NCBI GenBank assembly: GCA_963693085.1
Contig: OY856409.1
Location: 1,621,411,211-1,621,475,210 of the forward strand
DNA from: Alisma plantago-aquatica
Taxonomy: Eukaryota > Streptophyta > Magnoliopsida > Alismatales > Alismataceae
DNA length: 64,000 bases
Direction of reading: 5' to 3'
The position numbers and the translations under genes are program-made. The notes beneath the pieces are model-generated. The model was not told where the DNA came from, did not search any database, and worked only from the letters and a program-made list of their open reading frames with translations. Positions 23,060 through 34,639 of the stretch are shown here, piece after piece. Each line of letters begins with the position of its first letter. The stretch's first letter is position 1.

Positions 23060-26000
23060 TGTTACGACCCCACCTCCCGATAACCCTCAGTTACGGGAGA
23101 CCGAGAGGTCGAAGCCGTACCCATGACTTCCGGATCAAAGGTTCAGCAATTAACCAAGAATAATTATCAAATTTTTAACATACTAAACTGAAAAGCTGTA
23201 AGAAAATAAACTTTGCATACCTTTTTAAAATTTTGGATTTCTAACTTCTATCCACTTAACGATTCTACGCTAACTAATCCTTCTTGTATTTTTCTTCATG
23301 TATTTCACGATGTGACGATTTACTGTTTGTCCTTTTGGCTTGTACCTAAAACGCCGACAAACAAAACGTCGGTCAGCCGAAGCTGGTATGTGGGGGAAAC
23401 AATAATCTTGCAAATATGATAACCATGTAATCATTCAATTAATCATTAATCAATCAAGATTACATTTTAAATATAACATCCACGATCCACGAGTACCCTA
23501 TCCTCTGTCCTATCCCTGCAGTGGACCTGGATCCTACCTTCCTTATGGTAGATCCCCATTAAACCCCTCATGGTCCCACCTATAGGTGAACCAGTTTCTA
23601 GGGTTGAGTCACATGGCACTACTCGTAGGTAGCCCATCCTTAACTCATGGCAGGCTAACGAGTCGCATGGCACTACACGTAGGTAGCCCAATTTCTAACT
23701 CTCGGTAACCTAGACCTTGCTCTAGGATTACCCCTTTTTAGCCTTTTCAAAGTGACAGAGGTGGACCCGGATCTATCCAGTTATATATACTCATTTGTAG
23801 TGATAATCATAGTCACTTTATAGTTGCATGAAATAAATAAACATCCAACAGTTTAGTTGCATTCAATGCGATTAAACATCCGGGAATCCATCGGAAAACT
23901 AACTCGGGTAGTCATAAGCGTAACCACATACCTCGTTTGATGAGTCGTGCAGATTATTCAACATTTACTTCATGTGTATACAATCAAGTCAATCAACAGA
24001 TCCAAGCAAGTAATTCAATCATCACATAGTTCCTGAAATAAATATGTACTCTATTTATTACAAACTTTATCAAGAATCTACTTTATTGATTTGGATTCAC
24101 TTTCTAGGGTTTCTAATCCACATTAATTATTCATTAATACTCATTAGGGTTTCTTAGATCAATTTCTCAAACTTTACCTCTTTTAGGTTAACAAACCCTA
24201 ATAGTACTCTTTTCCATTTATATAAACCCAAATTGCTCAAACTATTCATTTAATAGTCTTTTATACTTAGATTGACTTAGGATCATCTTATCCCTATTTG
24301 TTTATGGATTTGAACAATTAAAACATTTAAAAGTCATATTCCCCTAAATTAGGGTTTTCAAACTCATTAATGCATATTCATGCATGAAACCGTGAATTAA
24401 GCCAATTATATAAAAAGATTATCTTTTTAGATCTTATTTTCACTTTTATGAACAATAGGCTTAAATTATCCATTGATCAACATTAAAACCATCTATCATC
24501 AAATCTAAGAGTTTTTCATTAATTAAATCATTAAAATGATAGCTTTTATGCACTTTTCATATTGCAAGCATATTTAGGCACATAATCTCTAAATTAACCT
24601 AATTACGTGCAAAGATCATCATTTTCGATCTTAAAGTACCTTTTTGCATTTAACAGGTTAATATCAACTCTAATGATTCATTAAACCCTATTAATCACTT
24701 TAATCATATCATATTAGGGTTCCTTAATCTTTAAAGTACTAAAGATGATTACTTCCATTAATTTTCAGATTACAAATAGAATCAGACTTCAAACATAATT
24801 TATTTGGATTCCTCTCGTTCTGAGGATCAACTTTCATATATAACTTTTTGTCATCCGAGCTATGAATAACTAGATATGATTTTAGTAAAATTACCTATTT
24901 TCGGCCAATCCAGAAGTGCCACGTCACCCTTGCCATGCAACGCTAGCTGATATCAAACATAACGCAAAGACGCTTTTACCCTCAGTTAAGTTTGCGATCC
25001 TTTAGCCCACGGAGGGGCAAATTGGTCTGACGACTCTGTTTCCTTTCTTCTTCCTCGGGCCAGCGACGCGGATGCCCTAGCGGCCGCATTTTTCAGCCTT
25101 GCGATGGCTCTCTCTCTCCCTGGTCCGTCATCCATGCCGGGGTTTGATCCTTCACCTCCGCCGCCCATAGGCGCACACATGGCGCATGTATTTCTTGGCT
25201 ATGGTGCCTGCCATGGGGCTCGTTGGGCCTGATATTGGCGGCCGTCAAAGCAGCCCTGCGTGGGCTTTCCTTGCTCCCACGGACCTCGAAACTCACCTTC
25301 GACTTCTTCCCTACGTCCGCCGCCCCTTTGCGCACCTGAGGCACCGCCTGGTTGTATCCGGCGCGGCCGTTCTCCGGCTTGCTAGACCAAGTGCTTGCAG
25401 CCGTCGCTACAGCCTAGGTACTACTACTGCACCAGCCCTAGTGCACAGATATGATGGCAGCGCTTGCTCCTGACTCCGTAGAACACCAGGACTTCGTCGT
25501 ACCCTCCTGCTCCCCCCTCTTTGTATCAAGCTCAAGGTGATACTCGGGGTTAGGGTTGAAGATGTAACCAATGGAGGAAAGTGATGTATGGGATCCTCTA
25601 GGCTTGGCCCAGGGTCATACCCCTTATATAGGGGAGGTCGATAGGGCCTAGGTGGTTTATCCACGAAATTCAAGAGGAAACAAGTCCCAACTTGAAAGGA
25701 AACACATTTCCTTGGTTGCGAAGCAACATCCTTTCTTTCTCTCTTAATTATTCTTTTCTAATACCCTTTACTATATGGATATTTTAGGAATTCGAAATTC
25801 CTTGCCGTTATCCTTTTTATTTCTTGCTTTTCAATCCTTAGGCACGAAATTCCATCCCCTTTAGAGGATTTACTTTCCTTTTTTTTAACAATACCTCTTA
25901 ATTCATTAATTAAGCAACACATTTTCCTCTTATTTTGCCTTTTTAGTATTTTCTCTTTCTTTCTTCTTTATTGGGACTCCTTGGATCCCAATATACTCCA

Positions 26001-26611
26001 TGATTTCGAAATTCTCTTTATTGGACACTTATTATCCTTCTAGATGCATCATTATGCATTATTTCACATTATCTTATTTATTTTTCATTTAAATACCTCC
26101 TTTTGAGGATTTCCTTTTTATTTTGCTTTTATTTTCCTCATTGGCCTTCCTTTTAATATTAGCAACCTCATGGATACGAAATTCCACAAAGGGAAACCCA
26201 ATTATCCATCTTTTCACTTAATTTCCACATTTCATCAATGTTTTCAATTTCTTTCTTCATAAAGAAATACTTAATTAATCTTTTCTTTTTCTTATTTCTT
26301 TTCTTTGCAACCTTAGACTCCTTGGAACCTAAGGAACCCAAGAGGCACGAAATCCTCTTTGGATTTGCCTTCTTGAGGTTTCCACATATTTCTTTTATCC
26401 ATTATTCAATTATTCATTCACTAATTGAATTTTCTTTATTATTGCCATGTTATTGGACCCAATAGCCAATAAAGCCCACAAATCAAACAACAAGGCTATT
26501 TTAAACGAAATCCATTAATTTGAAGCAAATTATATCACTATTTGTACAAATATATTTAATATGATAAATTACATTTCTCACCAATTGAACCCAAAAATTG
26601 GGGTTGTAACA
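23060..26611 (-). mobile_element. Gypsy 3' LTR, about 3.55 kb
   Basis: On the minus strand it starts TGTTACAACCCC at 26611 and ends GGGGTCGTAACA at 23060. These ends are near-perfect inverted repeats with TG...CA limits, as in LTRs. A polypurine tract lies directly before the start. The last 315 bases or so are repeated at 30890-31200 next to the primer-binding site, which confirms which end is the LTR end. A minus-strand TATA box lies at 25624-25630. Confidence 0.7.
24900..25690 (-). promoter_or_regulatory. LTR promoter and GC-rich leader
   Basis: CCTATATAAGGGG on the minus strand (25619-25632) is a strong TATA box about 1 kb into the LTR. The roughly 700 bp downstream of it (to about 24900) are much richer in G+C than the rest of the LTR. 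They give several short open frames in different frames, none with a domain. I read this as the U3/R boundary and transcribed leader of the Gypsy element. A captured host fragment is an alternative. Confidence 0.45.
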
Positions 26612-26625
26612 TCCTTCCCCTCTTA
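26612..26625 (-). other. Gypsy polypurine tract
   Basis: The minus strand reads TAAGAGGGGAAGGA immediately before the LTR start TGTTACAACCCC. This is the expected plus-strand primer for a Gypsy element. Confidence 0.7.
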
Positions 26626-26639
26626 TAGGAATTTTGTCC

Positions 26640-27700
26640 TCAAAATTCAAACAAGCAAACAAACAATTCAGGATAAGACTTCTCCATGTCCATCATTGGC
26701 CCCTATGTGGCTTTGCCGTACTCATGGCATTTTCAAAGAACCTTTATCATCACATATTCTTTTCTCTGAGTTCATTCATCCTGGCGTCTATAAACTACAC
26801 AGGTGACTCAGGCCATTTCAGCCTCCCTTGGGGCTCACTAGGTTCATTGCTCAGCACATGGTCGGGGTACCTCACATAGTGCTATAAATTGGACACATGG
26901 AAAACATCTCCCATTACTCTATCCTGAGGGGTAGGGTCAAACCTAACCTTCTCCACCCATCCATCTCAAATGGACCCATGTATCGGGGACTCGGCTCTCT
27001 TAGATATAACTTAGAGGGGTCGGATTTTCATGTCACATTTTCTCCCACAGTAACTTGTATGTCGGTCTACTTTGCATCTGCTCACGACTCTCATCGTCTC
27101 TAGGCTCCTTTCAGCCCTTGCGCAACCAAAGTGACTTCATCTACACGTACTGGGGTCCCTTTTTCTAACCATCATGTGGTACTTTTCTAACCATCATGTG
27201 GTCCTTTCACCAACATTACCTTACTAAAGTGGTGACCGACACAACCTCCCTTATAGAGCTTCATATACAACCCGATACTGGCTATGGTGGTCATTGGCAC
27301 ATCTTTCATAGGACAAGAACTGTCTCTAGATATCACCCTGAATGAGCACACATGCCCTCATCAGACCCTTTAGTCTGGATCATACCAACCATAGTTAGGG
27401 GTGATAAACTATATTATTATTGAGTTTTTCATGTACCGACTTCCACTTTATGGAAGTGAACTTTTAGGTCAAACTCAAGAATCTTTTGAACTTGCTTCAC
27501 GGTGTAATTGAATCATCTTTCTCATGGGTAGTTCAACTAGATCTGTCCTTTGACAGAACTCTTTATTTCTTATATTATCTAGGTAAGGTGACCTACCCTA
27601 ACCCACATTGTATCTTGACCTTCCTTGATCCAGGGAAGACTTATCACAACATCCATAGTGTTGAGCTCTCATTCCTTCTCAGGGATTATTTTGTCCTCTA
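26640..27700 (-). pseudogene. Gypsy integrase and C-terminal polyprotein
   Basis: Reading leftward from about 27660, the minus strand gives MDVVISLPWI (the MDFV.GLP start of the integrase core), YHP-stop near 27415 followed by LMRACVL near 27340, and YEALYKGGC near 27260. Then come RYIGPFEIDGWVEKVRFD and VRYPDHVLSNEPSEPQGR near 26830-26960, and a final KSYPELF block near 26680. These are successive landmarks of plant Gypsy integrase and the tail after it. Stops and frameshifts occur between all of them. Confidence 0.65.
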
Positions 27701-30700
27701 TATCGATACACTGGGTTACTGGGGTTCGTCCTTTACCTCTTGGCTCGCATGGCCACATGCAACCTCATCTTAAACATCCAAAGTGCTATTACCATTTTCC
27801 ACGGTGTATGATGATCTTCAACCATGATTTCATGTATGTCATGATTCTTTCAAGATCAAATCCTCTGAAACCCTACACCACTCTAGTCGGGGTTTCGTCA
27901 CCTTCTCTTTCAAAGAAGTTCATCTGAGGTTCCACCACCATCCTTTCATTACCTCAAGGACTAGACTGGAAACCCTTAACTTTTCAACACATCTGGTTAC
28001 ATCTGAGTGTTATCCAAACACCTCTCCTTTTCAATCTTAGGGTTAGCCAAACAACCTCTTCTAGCTTCTAATCAAAAAAGCCAGATGTATCTCAACCAGA
28101 ACACCCATTACCACTTCACATCCTTAGGTATTAGGTAACATTACACTTTCATGCATTTTGCTCATCATGTCACCTCAAACTATATGTTTATCTTCACAAG
28201 AACACTCTCTGATTCCATCATCATGGTGATCAAACTCAACCTGGTATAACTTGTAAGTTCCACATAGCTCATGATAAAAACATCCTCATAAGGGAACTAC
28301 CTCATTCCTCTTAGTGTTTACAAACCATCGATGTATCATTCATTCACTTTACCATGGTAAGATAATTTCTCTATCCTAATTTCTCATGGCAACGCTCCAA
28401 CCTACATCATCCTTTATCCTTGGTGTATGACATGCATAGTGTCCTATCTCTCACCCCCATAACAAGAGGAAATAAGCATTTGGATGCAGTCCAAATACAA
28501 AGTTCTTCCTGTTCCAAGAGTAGAGATGGTACATCCCACCTTGCCAGTACACCTTTAAATCTAAGTTGCTACGTGCCACATATGTCTCTACATCACAGAC
28601 ATCATGATAACAAACAAGCCTTGAACCTACCGAGGTTTATATCCTTAGTCAACTCCTCTAGGTCCATAAGGTACCGACTCTTTTGGGGTCATCCCTCTTC
28701 CCTCATTCATCAAGGGAGTGCCCTACTCATCTGCCCTTTGGGTCCCATGGGTTCATGAAGGTGATCAATCTCCTAACCCATGGCCCTAAGACAATGATAG
28801 CCGTTACCTCCTGACCCTATGGTCATGTGCAACTGGGGAATTAGGCAACTCCTACTTTCATCGGTCTTATACCTACCTGACCCTAGGATAGACTTAGGAT
28901 TATTCATTATAGTACATGTTCACTTAGAACCTTACCCAAGTCTTCATCATCTCTCTTTCTGCAATCATGGGATGACTCTCATCCGTTCATAGGTATTATG
29001 GCAACCTGCCTACCTTGGTCAAGCCCCATACCGGTTACCTCCATGGTAACACATTCACATGCAATAGAGATGGGTATCTATGGGTCTACGGGTTCATTCT
29101 CATACCATGTACTTTTCTCTTAACTTCTCAAGATCCTATGAGACCTCTTTAGGTTATCTTGAACCAACAAAACTGATATACACCCTTCCGAAGGGGTTCC
29201 TCTCCCAGGATGGGAGGAAAACTATCTCTAAGGTCACAAAAGCTCTTAGGTCCAGGGTTTACATCCACCCGAGCCTACTTAACCCTAGCAAACCGTTGAG
29301 GCACAAGCAGTTCACTTATTGAACCATACTAGGTCATACTTGTCCTCTTTCCTCGATGTTGGATCAAGATAAAACTTTCCCCTTTATCATCAACCTATCT
29401 ATGAGGGGTTCATTACACATACCTTAAACTTAAGGGACTTCCCTTTTCCTTTATTCATGAGGCGTACCATGCTCAAAACTATAGAAACTTAATTCTCATC
29501 ATGAGCATTAGGTATACCACTTCCCCTCTTAGGCCTAGGAACCCTAGGTTCACTTTTTGGTGTCCAACTTCACGCTCTATCCATGAATCAAACTCGAAAA
29601 AGGCATCTCGTGCACTTCCTATCATCTTTCTTCTCGATCAACACTTAGGGTTGGGTCCTCCTTAAGGACAACTAACAAAGTACAAGGCCTCATAGCCTGC
29701 TACCACCCTTTCTAGGTCTAAGGAACTCTTCTTCCTACCGTAGCCACATAGGAACCATATGCTTCATCTTCTATCTCTAGGGTTTGGTCCCTCTAAAGGC
29801 AACCAAGATATCATCAACCTTCAGGGATCGATCATGAGGCAACCATTATCATCCATTGTTCAGGGTCTTAGGCTTCCAACCTTTTTGCGGGGTTTCCTGC
29901 TCTCTCTAGAGCTAACCCTACATCCAACCTCACCATTAGAGGTCCTCTCTTCATGAAGGTTCATCCTCAGAGGCATTCTCTACATGGGTGAATCCTAGGT
30001 TCGAACTTATGGTTGCTCAAGATCATCCATAACCCTTTATGCTCCATCATGACTCCTTATCCAGGGTTTCATCATGTCGTCAGCACTATGACGTGCCCTA
30101 GGTGCCAGCTATACTCTTCTTGCACATGCCCATAGGGTTTCTAAGGTCCTTCACCAACCTCATCATCTAAGGAGCTATCATTTACCCTAACACACACGAC
30201 CCTTCCCAGGGTTGGGTTGCCAAAGGTGTTATGTCACCCATGGATCATATGGCATCCCAAAGGCATGTCCTTTCAAACACCTGGTCCAACTCATCTCTCT
30301 CTAACCATCACTTAGGGTTAGGGTTAGCATCATCCTCATAGGATGTGTCAGGTCTCTTACTTGCAATGGAGATCTCTATCTCCAAGACTAACATATCCTC
30401 CTGACAAGGAGGTCTACTCTCAGGTCATACGACCTAAGCATGTATCTATTCTTTAATTTGCACTTAATCTATTAAGCTTATGTCCTTGACATCTTATTTA
30501 CATGCTTTTCATTAATTTGATGGAGGATTCCTTAAACCTTATTAACCTTACCCATACTTCAAGAGGGTGAGGAGAAGAAAGAAAACCCTAATCCTTTATA
30601 TCCTTATCAGAATTTTGTGATGAGAAGGGATGAATAAGATGAGAAGTCCTAAAGGTATCTTATTTCGATTCATACCCTAAGACTTTGGCCAGGCGGTCAC

Positions 30701-30875
30701 ACGGGTCTGGGAGTCCTCATATTCCGACTAGCGGTACGGAGGAAAATCTTGCCAGCCCCCGGTCATGATCCCTTTCTAGACACCTCCATCTTTCGGATAC
30801 TCCTCTGATAACTCCCTTGGGTTCTATGGAGTTTGAAAAATTTAATAATTATTAATGGTTAACTAGTGAACCTAC
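27701..30875 (-). pseudogene. Gypsy gag-pol remnant upstream of integrase
   Basis: By position this should hold gag, protease, reverse transcriptase and RNase H of the minus-strand Gypsy. It lies between the primer-binding site (30876-30887) and the integrase remnant. I could not place individual domains with confidence; it is strongly decayed. Open frames on the plus strand here (for example 28420-28758 and 29080-29322) are antisense shadows. A gag start could be the minus-strand ATGGAGGTG at about 30783-30791. Confidence 0.4.
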
Positions 30876-30887
30876 GCTCTGATACCA
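30876..30887 (-). other. Gypsy primer-binding site
   Basis: The minus strand reads TGGTATCAGAGC two bases after the LTR end. This is the usual plant site for initiator methionine tRNA. It shows which LTR is the 5' LTR and that the element reads leftward. Confidence 0.85.
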
Positions 30888-31246
30888 AATGTTACGACCC
30901 CACCTCCCGATAACCCCCAGTTACGGGAGACCAAGAGGTCGAAGCCGTACCCATGACTTCCAGATCAAAGGTTCGGCAATTAACCAAGAATAATTATCAA
31001 ATTTTTAACATACTAAACTGAAAAGCTGTAAGAAAATAAACTTTGCATACCTTTTTAAAATTTTGGATTTCTAACTTCTATCCACTTAACGATTCTACGC
31101 TAACTAATCCTCCTTGTATTTTTCTTCATGTATTTCACGATGTGACGATTTACTGTTTGTCCTTTTGGCTTGTACCAAAAACGCCGACAAACAAAACGTC
31201 GGTCTCCCGTAACTGGGGGTTATCGGGAGGTGGGGTCGTAACATTT
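30887..31246. repeat. Perfect 46-bp inverted repeat (fold-back)
   Basis: Bases 30887-30932 and 31201-31246 are exact reverse complements, with a 268-bp spacer. The repeated piece is the last 43 bp of the Gypsy LTR plus three bases of the internal side next to the primer-binding site. The left LTR at 23374-23420 does not have the second arm, so it is a new feature of this copy. Confidence 0.9.
30890..31200 (-). mobile_element. Truncated Gypsy 5' LTR
   Basis: This matches 23060 to about 23374 closely and represents only the last 0.3 kb of the 3.55-kb LTR. The match to the left LTR stops at GTCGGTC. From there this copy runs into an inverted duplicate of its own other edge. The rest of the LTR, including the promoter, is missing. 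Confidence 0.75.
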
Positions 31247-31324
31247 ATTGTAACATCGCAGGATTTGAGGCCTCGGATAACATGATCTTAAAAGGAATGA
31301 TTGGACTACCCATATCATCATGGT

Positions 31325-31430
31325 GCACCTCCTTTTCTGGGAGCCCATCTCTAAAGAACTTCATAGTTAAGCGTGCTCAGCTTGGAGTAGTACTAGGATG
31401 GGTGACCAGTCGGGAAGTTGATCCTGGCTT
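31325..31430 (+). ncRNA. 5S-rRNA-like promoter block in the left Cassandra LTR
   Basis: AGTTAAGCGTGCTCAGCTTG and GGAGTAGTACTAGGATGGGT correspond to the A box through C box internal promoter of plant 5S rRNA. The first third and the end depart from true 5S RNA. It is an element part that may be transcribed by RNA polymerase III, not a ribosomal gene. Confidence 0.8.
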
Positions 31431-31870
31431 GCGCGTCAGTGTGGACAAAATGCGCAGTTAAGGCTAGTGGTGGTCTGTGGGGCCAGTCGTCATTCCTGAA
31501 ACTCTACTAGAGCCTAGGGCAGTGGGCCCGAGCATTACAAATGGTATCAGAGCCATAACCCCTCCAGTAGGTGGGGCCCACATGGGCATGTGGCATGCAA
31601 GTCTTGAGCCATGCGGTCCAGGCAAGTTGGAAAGGGCTATCTGTAGAGACGAGATGGAGCCGCCCTTGCGCTGGTAGCCGTGGACGGGAGCTGGGTGTCC
31701 ATGGGCCATTGTGGGTCTGCATTGAAATGGGGTCAGATTATGAGGCCATATAGTTGAGCCTTGACGAGGACGTCAAGAGCCTAAGTGGGGGAGATTGTAA
31801 CATCCCAGGATTTGAGGCTTCGGATAACATGATCTTAAAAGGAATGATTGGACTACCCATATCACCAAGG

Positions 31871-31979
31871 TGCACCTCCTTTTTCGGGAGCCCATCTCTA
31901 AAGAACTTCATAGTTAAGCGTGCTCAGCTTGGAGTAGTACTAGGATGGGTGACCAGTCGGGAAGTTGATCCTGGCTTGC
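31871..31979 (+). ncRNA. 5S-rRNA-like promoter block in the right Cassandra LTR
   Basis: This has the same A box to C box core as the left LTR. The core from AAAGAACTTCATAGTTAAGC onward is identical in both LTRs, although the LTRs differ elsewhere. Confidence 0.8.
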
Positions 31980-32086
31980 GCGTCAGTTTGGACAAAATGC
32001 GCAGTTAAGGCTAGTGGTGGTCTGTGGGGCCAGTAGTCATTCCTGAAACTCTACTAGAGCCTAGGGCAGTGGGCCCGAGCATTACA

Positions 32087-34449
32087 ATACCATTCTCAAG
32101 TATGAACCAACACATAAATCAAGGTGTAACCATTGGTCTATAGCATACTAGGGTTTCAACAATAGTAACAGAGTACTCCATGATTGTATTAGTCATTCAA
32201 GAAATATTCTTACCCAATTACCATCATTTAGTTATATTAAAGCTAGGTATAACAAGATATACCTCTTTAGGGTTACATATCAACACAATATGGTTATCAT
32301 CCCTCCTATTCATATGAATAAATAGGTAAGACTACCCTATTAAGGGCAACCCTCCATTTGTTCCATCATCATTCAACCCGTATCACCATACCACAATGTC
32401 ACCCAGAACCATTGGATGTTTAAAACGTAAGGCCATTGGTTGTTTACATAATTAAACACCTTAGATAAGCCATCTAAGAAGTCCTTGATTTGTTCTCTAG
32501 AAAGAGTCAACTTATAACCCTAGGCATCCCCTGATTAACAACACAAAAAGTTCCATTGAAAGTAGGGTAAAACCCACAATCGACTGTTCATTTAAAACAA
32601 GCCATCCATTGTCAACAATTAAGCTCCTTAAGTTGATCATATAAAGGAAACTATCTAAATCACATTATTAGGATGAACATATCACATTAGCAATCATTCC
32701 ACTTTATTGGAGAAATAAACAGTAGATCTTGACCATTGGGTTAAGTTTATATATTAAAACCATCAATTACAGTATAGGTCTGACCATTGCATCAAATGAC
32801 CCAAGAAACCATTGGTCTAAGGATTAATTGATGATACAACTACAATGATTAACTTAACATAGGTTGTAGAGACCTGATACACCATCATTAGTGATTATTA
32901 AATCACCATAGGTTGTTAGATCAACACTATATTTATTAATCAACATCAAATATTAAGCTAATTTCATCATTGATTGATAACATTAGTAGGGTACTTAATG
33001 GTTGATCATTAAACTTCTAATTAGTAAAAAACCTATCCTAAGTGGGTGACCATAGGTTGTCACTATCATTTGAAACCCTTTATCATGACCATAAGTTGTT
33101 ATGAAGACAACACCATAGGGTTGTTGCAATGGTACCATCATCGGGTCATGGTTTATAGAAGAAATCAGCTTTAAACCCTAAAATTGACCATTGTTTGATA
33201 GGTACTTAGAACTATAGGTTGTCAAAACAACCTAATCCAAGTCATATTATACCTTAGGAATAAAGTACACATGATCACAAGTTCATCTAGAACTGAAATC
33301 AGAACAGGGAACATTATAAAAATCGAAATCCAAGTCAAGCATACCGTTTTAGTGCATAAATCATCATTTTCAAGCAAGAACATGAGCTAGTAAGCTTATG
33401 GTAAGCAATAAATGTGGAGCAAGTTATAATACTTTCCTCTAATGAGAACATGAAAACCCACACAGAATAAATCTCGAGAAGGTAGGGTAAAAAATCCAAG
33501 AATAAGCTATGAATTCGTCCATCTAGCACCTTTCTTCATCAAATGAGCAAACCCTAAGCATAAGGAGCAAGAAATGTAGGGTTTTAGAGCTTTAGAGAAA
33601 TTACTACCATGGAAAAGAAAGGTTCCGACCTAGAGGAAGGTATAAGGAAGGAGAAGAGCAAGAAAAATGAAGAAGGAAGGAATAAAACAACTTGCCTTGG
33701 TCGAATTCCCTAGAAGATGACCTTGGAAACCCTAGGTTGGGCTAGATGGAGCCCTAGGAGACCTTCTTCTCCAAAAAGGGGCTGTATTCTACCTTAGAGA
33801 AGTTGGTTACACAGAAACATAGAGTGGATTCGTTTCTCCAGGTTAGAGGAAAGATAAAGCAAGCATATTTTCGTATTTGGGCAAGGAAGAGGCAAATATA
33901 GCCCATGGATAAGGATAGAAGCAAGCATGAGGTGTAAAAGTAACTTCCCCATGTGTTTATGGCCTTAAACTATTAAGAATATAAAAGAACACATACAATA
34001 AGCTCCCACAACGTCCATATTAACCTGCTTAGATTTCCTTTGTTGAAATTCCCAACCAATCACATAATTCATTAGTTGATAGCTACTAAAAGTAGCTCAT
34101 CCGTGAACGGGTAAACCCTAAAATACCCTTGATGAAAAAACCTTCAAACCATGGCTCAAATAGGATTCCCATTGCTAAAAAATCTCAATAAAGATAATAT
34201 AAAATCTAATGAACATAATGTATGTGACAAATTGCAAAGAAAACCCCTCAATTGGATAAATCATAGAAAAGTCAAAAATGTACAGAAAATTGCATAACTT
34301 GCTCAAACAGTGTCCAAATTGGACCAAATTTGAAACTTAAGCTTGTATTATGATTTCAAAACATATAAAAAGGTTATATTAGGGTTATAATAATCCAATT
34401 ATGGTAATTGATCTCATTCAACTCATTAAGCAAGTTCAGGGGCCTTACA
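32087..34449 (+). mobile_element. Probable long Gypsy LTR, right part
   Basis: The sequence resumes after the nested block and has no coding frame. It ends GGGGCCTTACA at 34449. The reverse complement of that end, TGTAAGGCCCC, is a common LTR terminus. Together with 20504-23059 it would make one LTR. AT-rich, with many AACCCTA-like words. The open frame at 33335-33529 has no domain. Confidence 0.35.
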
Positions 34450-34639
34450 CTCAACCAGCTCAAACAGTACCTCGCAACCCCTCTCTTCATACAAGGTGGA
34501 TCCCTATATGATAGAGGTGGTTGGGAGTAATCCCATGGACCTTACAGATAGCATGCCCTATGTATGTTTTTTTGTGATATAATATTCTTTCAAGTGAATT
34601 TATAATATGTTTTTGTTTAGGTATATATAACATTATATA

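Larger units (their letters stand above)
23060..32086 (-). mobile_element. Nested Gypsy-Cassandra composite insertion
   Basis: The block runs from TGTTACGACC at 23060 to GCATTACA at 32086 and is flanked by ATACC on both outer sides (23055-23059 and 32087-32091). Inside it are a minus-strand Gypsy (23060-31200), an inverted copy of the Gypsy LTR edge (31201-31246) and a complete Cassandra element (31249-32086). Neither component has its own matching flanking pair: the base five before Cassandra are TTTAT and the five after are ATACC. The outer match could be chance (about 1 in 1000 for a given pair) or could mean the composite integrated as one unit. Confidence 0.5.
31249..32086 (+). mobile_element. 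Complete Cassandra-type TRIM retrotransposon
   Basis: Two 291-bp LTRs (31249-31539 and 31796-32086) flank a 256-bp internal region. It has primer-binding site TGGTATCAGAGC at 31542-31553 and polypurine tract GTGGGGGAGAT at 31785-31795. The LTRs start TGTAACATC and end GCATTACA and differ at about eight positions by eye. Each LTR holds a 5S-rRNA-like block, the hallmark of Cassandra. There is no coding capacity; open frames inside are chance. Cassandra depends on proteins from other elements. Confidence 0.9.

Noticed and set aside
23060..23374. 350-bp MITE with 42-bp terminal inverted repeats, suggested by the right-hand copy at 30890-31243
   Set aside because: The left copy lacks the second inverted arm, and the right copy abuts a primer-binding site, so it is LTR sequence with a secondary fold-back.
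31477..31753. Open frames across the Cassandra internal region
   Set aside because: Cassandra is non-coding; several overlapping frames on both strands in short GC-rich DNA are chance.
31325..31985. Genuine 5S rRNA genes
   Set aside because: Only the internal promoter part matches well; the copies lie inside two TRIM LTRs with primer site and polypurine tract, so they are Cassandra sequence.
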